The notes: a model not told the origin generated them from the sequence alone. 64,000 nt of DNA from Adiantum capillus-veneris (GCA_014529385.2 CM043961.1:14088978-14152977), one strand, 5' to 3'; shown: positions 12,003 through 23,360, numbered from the stretch's first letter. A program made the numbers and translations.

Positions 12003-12235
12003 TTGTGTTTTTGAGAGAGAGAGAGAGAGATAGAACGATAGAGAGAGAGAGAGAACAAGCATAAACAAAAAACGCACACACACATGCATAAACAAAGAAA
12101 GCACACACAAATTGAGAGAGGAAAAGAGAGAGAGCATGCATAAACCAAAAACGCGAACACACACATGCATAATCAAAGAATGCACACACAGGTTGAGAGA
12201 GAGAGAGAGAGAGAGAGAAAGAAAAGAAGAAGAAG
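11670..12235. repeat. CT/CA/GA microsatellite block with a 128-bp tandem duplication
   Basis: Long (CT)n and (CA)n runs surround a unique segment (GAGGAGAGGAAG through GCTCCTTCCCTCTCC) present at 11768 and again at 11896, a period of 128 bp. GA runs and GCATAAAC-containing short repeats follow to about 12235. Open frames here are artefacts of low-complexity sequence. The block lies between the 5' end and the transposase gene, where the promoter and first untranslated exon would be. Confidence 0.8.
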
Positions 12236-12718
12236 AAGAGAGTCTTAACATCATAGGAAACTATCCCAAGAGACCTTAAAGATCTAGTCGATAGGAGTTG
12301 AACTCAAGACATGTTATTCATAAGGGAAATGCCATAACCAATCTATCACACTTCAGTGATAGAAAAAGGTCACACACACACCACATCCTGTCAAATCTAG
12401 ATCAAGAATTAAGTGCCTTGAGAAGACATCAGCTACATTGCAAGAATGGTGTACCTGCATGCTACAAACAGAGATCTACTATGAAAAGATGTTAAGATGC
12501 TGTGAAATGCTACATCTAGAGAAGAGTCAAAGGGGTTTTGTCCACTATATGCAGTATCATGTAGACGTGGGTGTGTAGATTTCTTGTACCCACAAATATA
12601 GGCATTGACCAATAAAGATGAGATTATAACCCGGTGGTTCTGATCTCTGTGCACCTCTAGACCGAGGTGTGCGGGGATTGGACATGACTAGAGAATGTGA
12701 AGTAGTTTACAGTGTGAA

Positions 12719-12721
<3 letters not shown>

Positions 12722-12784
<63 letters not shown>
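12722..12784. repeat. (GA)n microsatellite
   Basis: About 31 uninterrupted GA units lie just upstream of the first recognisable transposase exon. Confidence 0.95.
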
Positions 12785-12787
<3 letters not shown>

Positions 12788-12851
12788 AAGATTAAGAATT
12801 CCAATAGAAGATTAAATTTGTTGTCCAGGTTATAAGATTTTTACCCTCATT

Positions 12852-15800
12852 ATGAGTAGTGACGAGGATGTGGGACTGTCCAACCAAAACACCTATCTCT
12901 CAACGAGGATTTTATGTCCTTGTAACCATTGCAAGCATGTTGTGCAATGGACAAGACGCGTTTCTTTGCAGCACGTTTGCAAATTTGGTGAGTTCGATCC
13001 ATCTATTATAGATCGATTTGTTGCCAATTATAACTCGTTGAACTCTGACGCTGGCCAACACGCAGCAATCTTGCAACCCAATAGACGTGTTCGCATGCGC
13101 TTTGGTCAAGCAGTATGTGTGAGGCCACAAGATGTAGCCTCTGACAGCTCGGGGGATGATCATGCATCACAACGCTTTTCAGGTGATCTATTACAATTAG
13201 TTTACTTTAATAAAACTCTAAATGTATAATGATATGATAGATTTTTACACAATTGTACCGTATTTTTATGTTATGTAGATTGCTCAAAGAGCACATACTA
13301 CCAGTTGATAATGTGATGCCAGATTCCCGAGAGGAAGCAAGAAATATTTTGCGAAACTTGGGGATGGATTACAATTCGATCCATGCTTGTCCTAATGACT
13401 GCATTCTTTTCAGAGGGGAATACATAGACATGGAGAAGTGTTTGAAATGTGATTCGGAAAGATATCGAGTAGATCTCCATGGAACAAAAATTCCGCAAAA
13501 GGTTTTGCAATATTTTCCTCTGCTTCCTCGCATCAAGCATTTCTTCGAATGTAAGTCCATGGCCGCCCTAGCATCATGGCATGAGGAGAATAAATCTTTG
13601 GATGGTGTGCTACGGATTCTTGTAGATTGTGTAGCTTGGAAACATATAGATGGAACATGGTCGGATTTTGCCAGGGAAGCTCGAAATTTGCGCTTAGGCC
13701 TGGCTATGGATGGCGTAAATCCATTTGGTCAAAGATCAACATCTTACAGTGTATGGCCCGTTGTCATCGTCAACTACAACAATCCCCCGTGGTTGACTAC
13801 GAAGAAGGGGCACCTATGGCTAAGCTTGATTGTGCCGGTGCGATATAAAGTGAAGAATATGGATGTGTATCTTCGTCCATTATTGGAAGAGCTACAACAA
13901 TTGTGGATTGGCATAGAGGTGGTGGATATGAGCCGACACATAGGTCCACGGAATGCTTTGATCAGAGGCATTATAATGTGGACCATGCATGACTATCCTG
14001 GACTAACAGAATGCTCAGGTGATCTATTTACACTCCTCACTAAGACACTGTAAATCTTGGTTTTTCTCAAGCTGATCTATTATCATGTGTATACATGCAG
14101 GGCTTCAAACAAGCGGATACAGAGCATGTGTCACATGTGGACCTAGACTGAATACACGTAGGGTGCCCTCACTGAAGAAGCAAATCTACGAAGATCATCA
14201 AGTGTATCTTCCAGAGAATCATATGTTACGCAACAGATTTTTGGGAAGAGAGCCACCAAGGATGTCTGCACAGGCATGGTTAGAGCAGAAGGGGATGTGT
14301 GATGACGGATTGCCCCCAGGGATAAAGAGACTATCTCTATGGTAGGAGTTACCATACTGGCCCTGACTCATGATCAATCACTTGCTCGATCCAATGCACA
14401 TATTCAAGAATGTGGGTAATCTACTATGGGACCATCTGACCGGCAAGAAAGATACTTTGGGAGCCAGAGTTGACCTTAGAAATGTGGATCGTATGGAGCA
14501 ATATTGGCCGCAAACAGCGTCCGATGGATTGATAAAACTCCCTAAAGCCCAAGAACGCAAAGTAAAAGAGACCATTCAATCTTTGCGGACCCCCACTGGC
14601 GTAATGCACTCGATCCGAACGTGTTTTAATAAAGAAGGAAAGCTTACCGGTTTGAAGTCACACGACTGACATAAAATGTGTCAGGTATGTTCATAGTGGA
14701 GTATATCATAGTGAGAATTGTGTAACAAATTCTTTTGTGGACTTTAATATCATTGTTGCACGTGTTTTGCAGTTTATTTTACCGGTTTCCATTGAGGGAT
14801 GTTTGTCTCTTGACGTCCGTAACACAATGTACAAACTTGCAAATTTGGTGCAATGGATCTCGCAAAAGGAGATCAACGTAGACTCCATACCACTCGCCGA
14901 ACTAAACGCTGCGGAGGTTGTGTGCATGTTTGAGAAACATTTTTCTACTACCATGCTAACCATTCAGGTGCATCTTCTTGTTCACATAGTTGATGAGGTG
15001 GAAATAGCTGGCACAGTACATTCCTGATGGATGTTCTTTTTAGAACGTTTCATGAAAACGCTCAAGGGATATGTGTGTCAGAAGGCACGTCCGGAGGGTA
15101 GCATGGCAGAAGGTTGGATGGTATCAAAGTCCCTAGTGTACATTGGAGAGTGGCTAGACGGATTTGATAAAGCTCGGGACACGCTATGGTGAACCATAGA
15201 TGATGAACGCATATCTGCAATCGTCATGTGCAATCTTGGTGTTGAGAAGAAGATGACGGAAGATGTAGAGGCTAAAATCAACCGATTTTGCATGCTTCAC
15301 AATCCAGTCATGCAGAAGTGGATTTCACAATATGAGGATGCAAAGCAAGAGCGACAAAGGACAAGAATCGAGTGGAGACAGGGAAGACGACCACCGATGC
15401 ACTATCCGACGGGTCTGGAGAGCCTACCAACATTCATGAGCTTAAGATGGTTGCACAAACAATTGAAAAGGGCACAACAGTGCGGTGAATAAGTGACTGA
15501 GGAAGAGTGGGAGTACTCTAGGGGTTGTGCAACCAAGGTAAGTTTGCAATGTACGACTAGTAACTTTCTAGATGTTTGAATGGCCACTCATAATCTTTGT
15601 TGGTTGTAGTATAAGTCATACATAGCAGCATGGTGTAAAGGTTGACATTTTAGGGTGGAACGGATCGACAAAAAACGTTCTACTCAAGATTGTGGAATCA
15701 TGGCAAAATTTGAAAAGTCTAGTCGACGACGGTCCTTTGATGTAGATCCTGTGGTGGCGGAACTCACTTACTTCGGCACGCTACAAGAGATTTTGAGGAT

Positions 15801-16358
15801 CGATTATAGAGGATTTTTTGTCGACTTGTTCGATGTGAAATGGTTCAAGATAATCATGGAGGGTCGCATCGCTATTGTGCGTAGAGGAGAGTCTGGTTTT
15901 CTTGAGGTGGATTCAACTAAGAAATGGACTGACCTAAGAGACACTTTCGTACTCCCCGAGCATTGTGAACAAATAAGAATGGAAATAGTTAAAGTCTCAT
16001 TTTAGAATTTATGTGCTTGGAAGCTCTCATGTAAGTTATGTTGCTCTGGCAAGTAATATTTCATCCCACAAAGTATGAATCAAACTGGTGGTACGTCATA
16101 GAGGTAGCCCCTCGTAGTGCACGGACGTATGAAGGCTACCATGTGCCAAACACAACGGCATCAATGGAGGACATCGAAGAAGATGCTCGGTCAGAAGCCG
16201 TAGAGGTGGTGCGAGACGAACATCAAGCTGCTACTCTCTATGGGGTGCATGAAAAGGATCTACAAAATGAAACAACGGACATGTGTTTAAACGGAGAGCT
16301 CTATATAGATATAGGAAGTTATGCTGAGCTATGCGAGGATGAGCGAGAGATCTCTTAA
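12852..16358 (+). pseudogene. CACTA-1 tnp2-type transposase gene (broken, multi-exon)
   Basis: The exons read: N-terminal transposon-associated region with CPCNHCKHVVQW (12852-13182); Tnp2 catalytic region (from about 13279) with HACPNDCILFRGEY, LPRIKHFFECKSMA, LAMDGVNPFGQRS, NYNNPPWL and IIMWTMHDYPGL; a CxxC segment at about 14120 (CVTCGPRL); LLDPMHIFKNVGN (about 14380) and GLKSHD (about 14660), both with catalytic-type Asp; a DUF4218-like part (HLLVHIVDEVEIAG, RFMKTLKGYV; 14737-15190); and a DUF4216-like part (GFFVDLFDVKWFKI; 15655-16005). In-frame stops occur near 14343, 14367, 14668, 15025, 15191 and 15490, mostly TGA or TAG. One is TGA where R is usual before WM, consistent with CpG deamination. 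The splice phase between the first two exons does not fit. The gene is dead but the family call is firm. Confidence 0.92.
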
Positions 16359-16659
16359 AGCCATAAATATTGTATTTGAACAATTTTGCTCCGTTTTGTA
16401 AATTCAGAGTTATGCACTGGCCTCTTCCATCACTCAAGTTGAATAAAAGAAGAAGGCTTTCTGTTGCTACTAGCCTTTGAACATTCCAAAGCTACAAGCA
16501 CATTCAAGTTCTTGTACAATTCTCCGGCTCTTTAAGTATTTGTGTCATTGTATTTATACGCGTCATTCCGTCATTGTATTTAATGGTCTTTGCGTCCACT
16601 CCAGGTACGTATGCTCTAGGTATGTTCTCATAAGCAAAGACGATGAGCACCTCCTCCTC

Positions 16660-16694
<35 letters not shown>

Positions 16695-16758
16695 CTTGTC
16701 CATGTCTTCTACTCCATTCATTCAATATTAAGTTTAAATGTTCGTGTGTTTAATGCAG

Positions 16759-18050
16759 GTACGGATGATGAGGAGTTTCTTTCTTCTTTGTCACCCGAGC
16801 AGAGACAGAGGTACGTGGAGCATCATCACTCTAGCACACCATCGCCCGTTCCTACTCCATCCACATCTCCCTCTGTTTCGGAGTCCTCAACGCGCTCCAA
16901 AGCTTCGGTGTCAACGAGACGATCTTCACACTGGTCTAGGCACCGGCGCTCTAGTGGTGGCGGCACCACCGATGCCTTGACACCGCCTCGTGTTCCACGA
17001 GGCTCTTTACCCTCCCCTTATTTGCCCGTCCCAACACCAGCCACGGCATTGCCATCGACACCAGGTTTTGCGCGGTTGACTGTCGTTCCCCGCAGCTACA
17101 CACCACTAGCTACTCCTCCAACAGTCACTCTAGTGGACACTCCTCGCTACGGGGCTCAGACTCCAGTGGAGACACGTGGCGTCCATACCCCTGTTGACAC
17201 GCCGCTAGAGACCCCTGCCGAGATACCCAGGTTCACGCGTCAACGGCAAGAGGGCTTGTCTTACTCCGTCGACTTCAGCAGTAGCATCATCTTGGATGAT
17301 GACGGCAAGAAGGTGATTTCGCACATGCGCAGTCTTTGCTCTCAGGTGTTTAGACACTACATACTAAACACATGGAGTGAAGTACCGAATGAATTAAAAG
17401 ACAGAGTCATCAGCATGCTTCATGACGAGTTTCCCATTCCAACACGGGATGACCGCTTCAATGAAGATGTGATGAAGGTTCGAATGCGCGAATACTGCAA
17501 GAATAAGCGTTCCGAAGTGCAAAAAGCAATCAAGAATGGGTGGAGCAGACCAGATTGGCTGGCCAAAGAAGATTGGAAGCATGCGAAGAAAGAAGCGCGT
17601 GAGAATCCTGACAAGTGGAAGCAACAAAAGGAGGCAGCCAGAGCGCGAGTAGCAGGGAGCTCGCACCACTTGGGGAGCGGCGGGTGGGCATCATTTGAGG
17701 CCGATTTTGTAAGTGTTTTCGCATCTATGTTAGATAGTTTAGGGTTTATGGGATTTGAAATTCTAACATAATGGATTCTTTGTATGTTTTGACACTGGTC
17801 GTTAACAGGACATGATCCCACACCGTACGAGCATGAGTACGCAGGCAGGAAGGGCTTAAACGTCCTTATAGACATCCCGACTTCTCGCGGCGGCATGGTT
17901 AGTATTAGGTCACTATGTTTATTCTTTTCTATTTTTTGTATTGTTTTATAAACGTCACTATATGTTTATACTTACAAACAGCTATCTTATTGTTTTTTTT
18001 TACAGAATCCGACAGATACGACGCTTCGACGCGATGAGACGTCTGATTAG
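16759..18050 (+). CDS. CACTA-1 second gene, Ptta/En/Spm family (TnpA position)
   Basis: One large exon (from about 16759, after the splice acceptor TTAATGCAG, to 17708) encodes a Ser/Thr/Pro-rich N-terminus with VETRGVHTPVDTPLETP-type repeats. A conserved helical C-terminal domain follows (HYILNTWSEVPNELKDRV, RPDWLAKEDWKHAKKEA, then ARVAGSSHHLGSGGWASF), typical of the plant Ptta/En/Spm transposase family. Two short exons follow at 17809-17896 and 18006-18050, the last ending TAG. With the strong donor GT at 17709 the second exon meets TAA. With the weaker donor at 17713 it reads on as HDPTPYEHEYAGRKG. So either the weak site is used or a one-base change broke the gene. The start codon is uncertain; an upstream exon could begin at the ATG near 16642. 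The probable role is binding subterminal repeats. Confidence 0.78.
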
Positions 18051-18454
18051 ACAACGTCAATTTAGCCATAGCTAGATAGCATTAGTTTCTTTTTGTCATA
18101 GATTATGTATCATGAGATGACTTTTATACGTCTTTTTGAAAACCATGTATATTTTTTAAATAATGACAATGGTTTGTAACTATTACATTTGCAATGATTA
18201 ACAATCAAGTGATTTTGTTGATGTGTACAATTGTCATTGATTTACTTTCATCAATTCATGCTTGTCATTTTTGTATCTCAATACGTACTATGGATGATGG
18301 AGTTAATGATTATATTGTCTTGTGGGTGACTATTTGGGGTCTATATTTACCTTTGCACTTTTTTTCAAAGGTAAATAGACAAATGAAACATTCAATATGG
18401 TTGATGGGTGGCAGAGCATTCAATGCCCTACCACCAAAAAATTTTCATCTCGGA

Positions 18455-18690
18455 CGTCCCTATGAGCGTCGCTATATTACGCTCTGCAACGTCGCTATAA
18501 GCATCGCTATTGATGGCCCTGCAGCGTTGCTATATCCGTCGCTATAAATGTCGCTATATAGCAATGCCTATAGCGATGCTTATAGCGATGCATATAGCGA
18601 CATTTCTGTATCGACGCTAATAGAGATTCTCTTAGCGACGCTGGGGGTTATAAAAACCCAGTGTATCTCCATCGCTAACAATGTCACAAG
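18455..18690. repeat. CACTA-1 3' subterminal repeats
   Basis: At least ten forms of CGTCGCTATA, TATAGCGATG and TAGCGACG occur in both orientations within about 235 bp of the 3' end. They match the 5' array and are denser here. Confidence 0.85.
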
Positions 18691-18857
18691 AGCACACAAC
18701 CTCTTGTAGTGACTGAAATCTGTACTGATTCGCGATAACTTGAGTGTTGCTTGGTAAATCTTACTCAAACTTAGTGAAACTTGACTCAAGGGCTTAGATT
18801 GAAGTGTTAAACATGTGTATATGCTCAGTTGACCAAGAAGATACAAAAATTCATGAG

Positions 18858-18883
18858 AAGTAAATAATCATGATTATTTACTT
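18858..18883. repeat. perfect 26-bp palindrome (family P3, CATG-centred)
   Basis: The core is TAAATAATCATGATTATTTA with matching flanks AAG/CTT. It lies 147 bp to the right of CACTA-1, while a related palindrome lies to its left at 11343. Confidence 0.8.
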
Positions 18884-18922
18884 AGCTTTGTGCGAGGGAT
18901 CCTTTACTTTTGAGATCCAGCG

Positions 18923-20330
18923 CTAAATTTTGTCCTTGTCCGAATCCAAAGTGGATGTTGTGACTGGATCTGCAGATTCATGTGTTGCTTTTTCTGTGCT
19001 AGTAGTGGGCATCTTTGTTTCATGAGCCTCAAATGTGGAATGTTCAAAACCTCCTTCTTGCTCAAATCCTATTGGGCCTTGTTGATGCTTTGCCTGATTG
19101 ACCCTCAAAGTCTCTAAGTCCCCTCGTGCCTCAGCCAATTGCTTCCTTAATTATTCAATTTCTTTGTACTTCTGTTGGTGGAGCCTTTCCCTCAACAATT
19201 GTGCTTCTTTCATTGTCCTCCTGGCATGAGTAATTGGGATAGCTTCTGCCACGTGCGTAGTTTTCTTCCTCAATCATGTATATTTGAGAGAGTACTGGCT
19301 ATCCTGCTCCTTCTCTAAAGACTAGTACTCCGAAGGAGTGTCTCTCTGTTGGGACCTAGCTTCCTAGCTACTCTAAGCATCCGACTCTGTCTTTTCACTG
19401 TCAAAATCTCTTAAGGTTTTACTTTGCCTCATTTCCTTAGCTTCTGGTCTTGGCCTGGTGGAAGGTCTGGCCAGAGGTCTTACTGCTCTTTTAGACTTGC
19501 AAATTAGATCTATCTATGCTTCTATGGGTGGTAGATCTTCAATCATCCCTAGTGCCTGATAGGCAATCCGTGTCAACATTGGTCCCGCATTCATGTAGGC
19601 CTTGCTTTTTTGGCTCCCCTTTAGGTTTGCTTCGACAATGTTGTCGAGGAGGTAATTTCCAAAATCGCAGCTGACCCCTCGTCTCTTTGTCAAGCCCATT
19701 GCCATTACTACCGCCATGTGCAATAATGGTTCTCTATATCTGGATGGCTTCTGCACTTTGAAGTGTTGCGATATAAGGCGCAACGTCAATTCAATTTTTG
19801 AGTGTATCAAATCCTGATATGTTAGCTTGTGGCCTCTTTGCTTGAGGAAAGATTTATCGTTATCTATTGCCTTTGTCTTTTGCAATAGATTGTGCCTCCC
19901 TTGCTGCAAGTGGAAGACTTCATTGATTATTTCTGCTGTGATCTTTACCTTGACTACTACCCCATCTTTGTGAGTCATAGTGGCTTTCCCATTGTACTGA
20001 ATTGAACTTATGAGCTCATGAGCTCATTTGAAATCCGTTCCCCAAGGAGGTAATTGTAGGAAGATGTCTAATTGTAGGCATCTTCCCCCTGGTTGCACTT
20101 ATGGATTTTGGTGCAGTGTCCACATTTTTTGTGGGAAGATAGTGCCCTTAACTATTTCTCTATCTGTGGCTTGAAACCTTTCGATGAAGATGTTAGCCGG
20201 TATTGCTTCAAGTACCTGTTCTTTGATATGAGCTTTCTCATTTGAGGAGATATCACTTATCTCATAAGGTGCAGCATTCCACTCCCTTTGTGCTTTCGTT
20301 CAAGGCATCCTATGGTCAATTTTAGCATTG
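18923..20330 (-). pseudogene. Gypsy-A extra ORF downstream of pol (plant transposon protein-like)
   Basis: The most readable part is 19978-19514 (154 residues), with KVKITAEIINEVFHLQQ, a Leu-rich helical middle and the block MLTRIAYQALGMIEDLPP. Upstream, in the same frame with stops, is AHELISSIQYNGKA. Downstream (19200-18923) lies a Glu/Gln/Arg-rich coiled-coil-like tail. The same blocks recur in the Gypsy-B ORF (AYELLS at about 41730, LTRIAYHAIGMADNLPP at about 41260), so this is a family-wide protein, not chance. From memory it resembles the domain annotated as putative plant transposon protein beside Tat/Athila elements. Its place between pol and 3' LTR is where env-like ORFs occur in some plant elements, but I see no signal peptide or transmembrane segment here. 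Confidence 0.65.
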
Positions 20331-20616
20331 AAAATAGGTTTTAGCCATTGACCAAACTGTCGAAAAGTTGCAACTTGACCATAAAATGAAAAATGAGCAT
20401 AACTTTGTCAAAACTATCCCTAATTTGACTAGATTTCACCAGTGCATCTAGGATTACTATAGGCACAAGGATATAATGTAACATATGAATTTTGGCAAAA
20501 GAAACATGAATCGAGATCCATGTTGGGAAGACTTTTGAGATTCCAACTAGGGGAAGTTGTTCCTGGGCATATGGAGATGCTATTGTGCAATTTTCTCTGG
20601 ATTTAGGGTTTGAGGT

Positions 20617-20636
20617 ACATGGATCGCGATCCATGT
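20617..20636. repeat. perfect 20-bp palindrome (family P1)
   Basis: ACATGGATCGCGATCCATGT is fully self-complementary. Other copies: 20504-20522 (imperfect), 20889-20908 (one end mismatch), 33234-33253 (centre CACG) and 54627-54646 (degenerate centre, opposite orientation by its flanks). Confidence 0.9.
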
Positions 20637-21209
20637 TGGGCAACATTTTCGAAATCTAATGATACCATCTGGTAGGGTTTATCTAGATGATGCCTTGGTC
20701 CAAAAAATTTGAGATTTGGATCAATGGTTTGACACTTGGGCTAATTTTTCAAAATCTTTTGCAAACTTGGAGAATTTTGGCATTTGAAGTGGATTTTGAA
20801 ACTCAATTGGCTTGAAAATTCATGGCTTGGCTTTTTTTAGCATACTAAATTAGATGGCATGGGTTTTTCTTGGATTGGACAAAAAGGTAGATGGATCGCG
20901 ATCCATGTTGGGAAGAATTTTGTTACAGTTTCTTTGCACATATGTTCCCATAGTTATTCCTAGTACATTGGTGAAATATTTTCAAATTTGGACATATTTT
21001 TCCTTAGTTTGTCCCATTTTCTAGTTCATGGCCATGTTTTTTCCGTCTCAACCATATTTGTTTCTTATAACCATTTTGGTGCATATGTTTTGCCTGATAT
21101 CTGTCATTGCCTTGATTCCCGATGATTTGTAGTTCACGGCTTTGTCTGGATCCCTATCAAATTCCATCAGAATTTGAATCCTTTTTGTCCATCAGAATTT
21201 GAATCAGAA

Positions 21210-21325
21210 AGAATCAGACAGGACAAAACTTTCACAAGTAGACCCCAAATGTTCCAATACCTTTTGCTGCTGTTTTTGTCCTGTCTGATTCTGCCAGCTA
21301 TTTGGGGTCTACTGGTGAAAGTTTT
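21210..21325. repeat. two interleaved inverted repeats in X-Y-X'-Y' order
   Basis: X is AGAATCAGACAGGACAAAA (21210-21228) and its exact complement X' is at 21274-21292. Y (about 21226-21250, ending GTAGACCCCAAAT) has its complement Y' at 21300-21324 with one mismatch. The order is that of a pseudoknot, not of a simple hairpin. Confidence 0.85.
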
Positions 21326-22393
21326 TTGGTTTTGGAATTCCCCATTGGCCCTGTTAGTTTGCCGTTTTGTGACTTTCTACTCCTCTGATCTGTTGTTTTG
21401 GCAATGTTGATGCAGTATGGAGCGTACACACATGTTCTTGCAAGGTAATGATCATACATGTCATATCTAGTGTAGTAAGATCTATCGAGGTGGTCGCAAC
21501 AGGCAGAAAAAAATCCAAAACCTCTATGCTTTTGTGGCTCTCTCTCTCTCTGAATGAAAATGAGCTTATGTTGCCCCATTTGACTATATGTTCCTAGTCT
21601 ACCCAGAATGCCCCATTTATACTTACGTTCATCAATCATATCTTGTCGTTCATATCATCTGTGGTTTGAACCGTTCATTGTTCTGATGCTCGGTTGACAA
21701 ATGGCTTTCGATCTGCAGTTTTGATCCTTTAGAAGTTGGCTCAAAATCCATCTTGTATCAAATCTTTCCATATTTTCCATGCTCAAAGTCTTTGCTTTGA
21801 AGTTTTGGCGTTTTCTTTCAAAAGTCAATTCCGACTTTCATGGCTCAACTTATCAATTTTTCTTGATTATCTGTCATCTTTTGCTTTTTTGTAAAATTAT
21901 TTACAATTATTATTAGTTGGCAAAAGATTAGCCAAAACTAGTGTAACCTTCCCTACATGCATCTTCTTATCCTGGTATTAGATGGTGTCGGTATGGCTCA
22001 TGATTATGTCGACTAAGAGTTTATAAGGCTCGAAAACCTCGTTTTAAAGAAAAAGAAAGGAAAAGAAAAGAAAAGAAATAATATGATAATAATAATATAT
22101 ACAAATGATAATCTTGCCGAATATTTTCCCCTTCCTAGAGTGAGTCATCCCAGACGAACATGTGTTAGCGTGCATGGAAACAAAGCACGTGTCTATGCAT
22201 AGCCGTATAGCGTGGCTCTATGATGCTAATAGAGGATATAAAGGGGGAAACAAAATGATGTGCAAGAGAGGGGTGCTGAACAATATGTTAAGTGGTTGTT
22301 GGTGGCGAGGTCACATTGAAGCTGCGTGCTCCGAACAATAGTAATTGTAGAAGATGCGCCCTATGTTTGACGGTGACCTATAGAAGTTGTGAT

Positions 22394-22535
22394 TGTTGAG
22401 CTTATATGTGAAGCTACTAAATATATGGATTTTCTATATATGGCACCCAGGTCCCCTCTATATATACATCATCTCATGTGTGTATTCTACACACTTTGGG
22501 GTTCTATTTCTGTGCTCTCTCTTTCTCTCTCAACA
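22394..22535 (+). repeat. 5' LTR of SLTR-G
   Basis: 142 bp, TGTTGAGCTTATATG to TTTCTCTCTCAACA. Contains TATATATGG and CTATATATAC boxes that could serve as TATA. Confidence 0.93.
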
Positions 22536-22549
22536 TGGTATCAGAGCAG
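22536..22549 (+). other. primer-binding site of SLTR-G (tRNA-iMet)
   Basis: TGGTATCAGAGCAG directly adjoins the LTR end and is an exact match to the plant initiator-Met primer consensus TGGTATCAGAGC. Confidence 0.92.
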
Positions 22550-22577
22550 TACGTTTTTGTTTTCAATTTTTCTCCTG

Positions 22578-23360
22578 ATTGAAAACGCTTTTGCAAAAAC
22601 TACCGTCAACGGAACATCGAAATCAATGTGGTCTACAACTTTGCAGAAGAAAGTTTTTTCAAATTCTGCACTGATTTGGACTTATCGTTCGCAGACTGTG
22701 TACATACTTGAAAAACAACTTCACTTTTGTTTTTTATTTTTCTTTTGATTGAAAACGATTTTGCAGAAAGTACTTGCGTGTGGCAATGGAATTGATGTGG
22801 TCTACAACTTTGCGGAAGAAAGCTTTTCAAATTCTCCCCTGATTTTGAGTTATCGTTCTCGAACTGCATACATGTCCGAAAAACAACTTTTGTTTTTTAT
22901 TTTCAATGTTTCTCCTGATTAAAAATGATTTTGCAGAAGCTATTCGCATGAAGCAACTGAATTGATGTGGTCTACAAGTTTGCAAAAGAATTTTTTTTTC
23001 AAATTCTGCACTGATTTTGAGTTATTGTTTCCGAGTCCGTACATGCTTGAAAAGAAACTTAGCTTTTTGTTTTTTATTTTTCTCCTTATTGAAAACGATG
23101 CAGAATCGGGACAAACACCGGAATTGATGTGGTCTACAACTTTGCCGAAGAAAGTTCTTTCGAATTCTGCACTGATTTTGGGTTATCATTCGCGGACTGC
23201 GTACATGCTTGAAAAGAAACTTTCGTATTTTGTTTTTGATTTTTGTTGTCATTAAAACTGATTTTGCAAAAACTATTCGTTTGAGCCATCGGAGTCGATG
23301 TGGTCTACAACTTTGCAGAAGAAAGGTTCTCTAAATTCTGCACCGATCTTGGGTTATCTG
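22578..23360. repeat. ~170-bp tandem repeat, about 4.6 copies, inside SLTR-G
   Basis: Units start near 22578, 22751, 22921, 23091 and 23252. Each begins GAAAACGATTTTGCAGAA (or a variant), contains GATGTGGTCTACAACTTTGC and AAATTCTGCACTGATTTTG, and ends in a T-rich stretch before CTCCTGATT. Copies are clearly diverged, so the array is older than the LTR pair suggests or evolved fast. Confidence 0.9.

Larger units (their letters stand above)
11486..18711 (+). mobile_element. CACTA-1: complete CACTA (En/Spm) DNA transposon, 7.2 kb
   Basis: The ends are CACTACAAGACGTGC at 11486 and, reversed, CACTACAAGAGGTTG ending at 18711. A 3-bp target duplication ACT flanks it (11483-11485 and 18712-18714), the standard signature of CACTA transposition. 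Short subterminal repeats (TAGCGACG and complement) crowd both ends. Inside are two genes in the usual order: a tnp2 (TnpD-like) transposase gene, then a gene of the Ptta/En/Spm plant transposase family (TnpA-like position). The transposase gene has several stops, so this copy cannot move by itself, though intact ends could be mobilised by a related element. Confidence 0.95.
20340..22388. other. Gypsy-A spacer between pol and extra ORF, with palindromes
   Basis: No credible coding sequence. The region holds three copies of the 20-bp palindrome family P1 (20504-20522, 20617-20636, 20889-20908), an interleaved pair of inverted repeats at 21210-21325, and AT-rich filler. On the right SLTR-G begins after its target duplication at 22389-22393. 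Confidence 0.6.

Noticed and set aside
11635-12254. Several overlapping open frames on both strands (60-146 residues)
   Set aside because: They are translations of CT/CA/GA microsatellites (poly Ser-Leu, Thr-His, Glu-Arg) with no complexity or domain.
16642-16731. First exon of the CACTA-1 second gene starting at ATG 16642
   Set aside because: The open frame is mostly a CT microsatellite translation. A real start here is possible but not supported by a convincing donor site.
22578-23360. Regular repeats that might suggest a CRISPR-like array
   Set aside because: Units are ~170 bp, diverged and contiguous without unique spacers, and lie inside an LTR element with a perfect target duplication in a plant genome.
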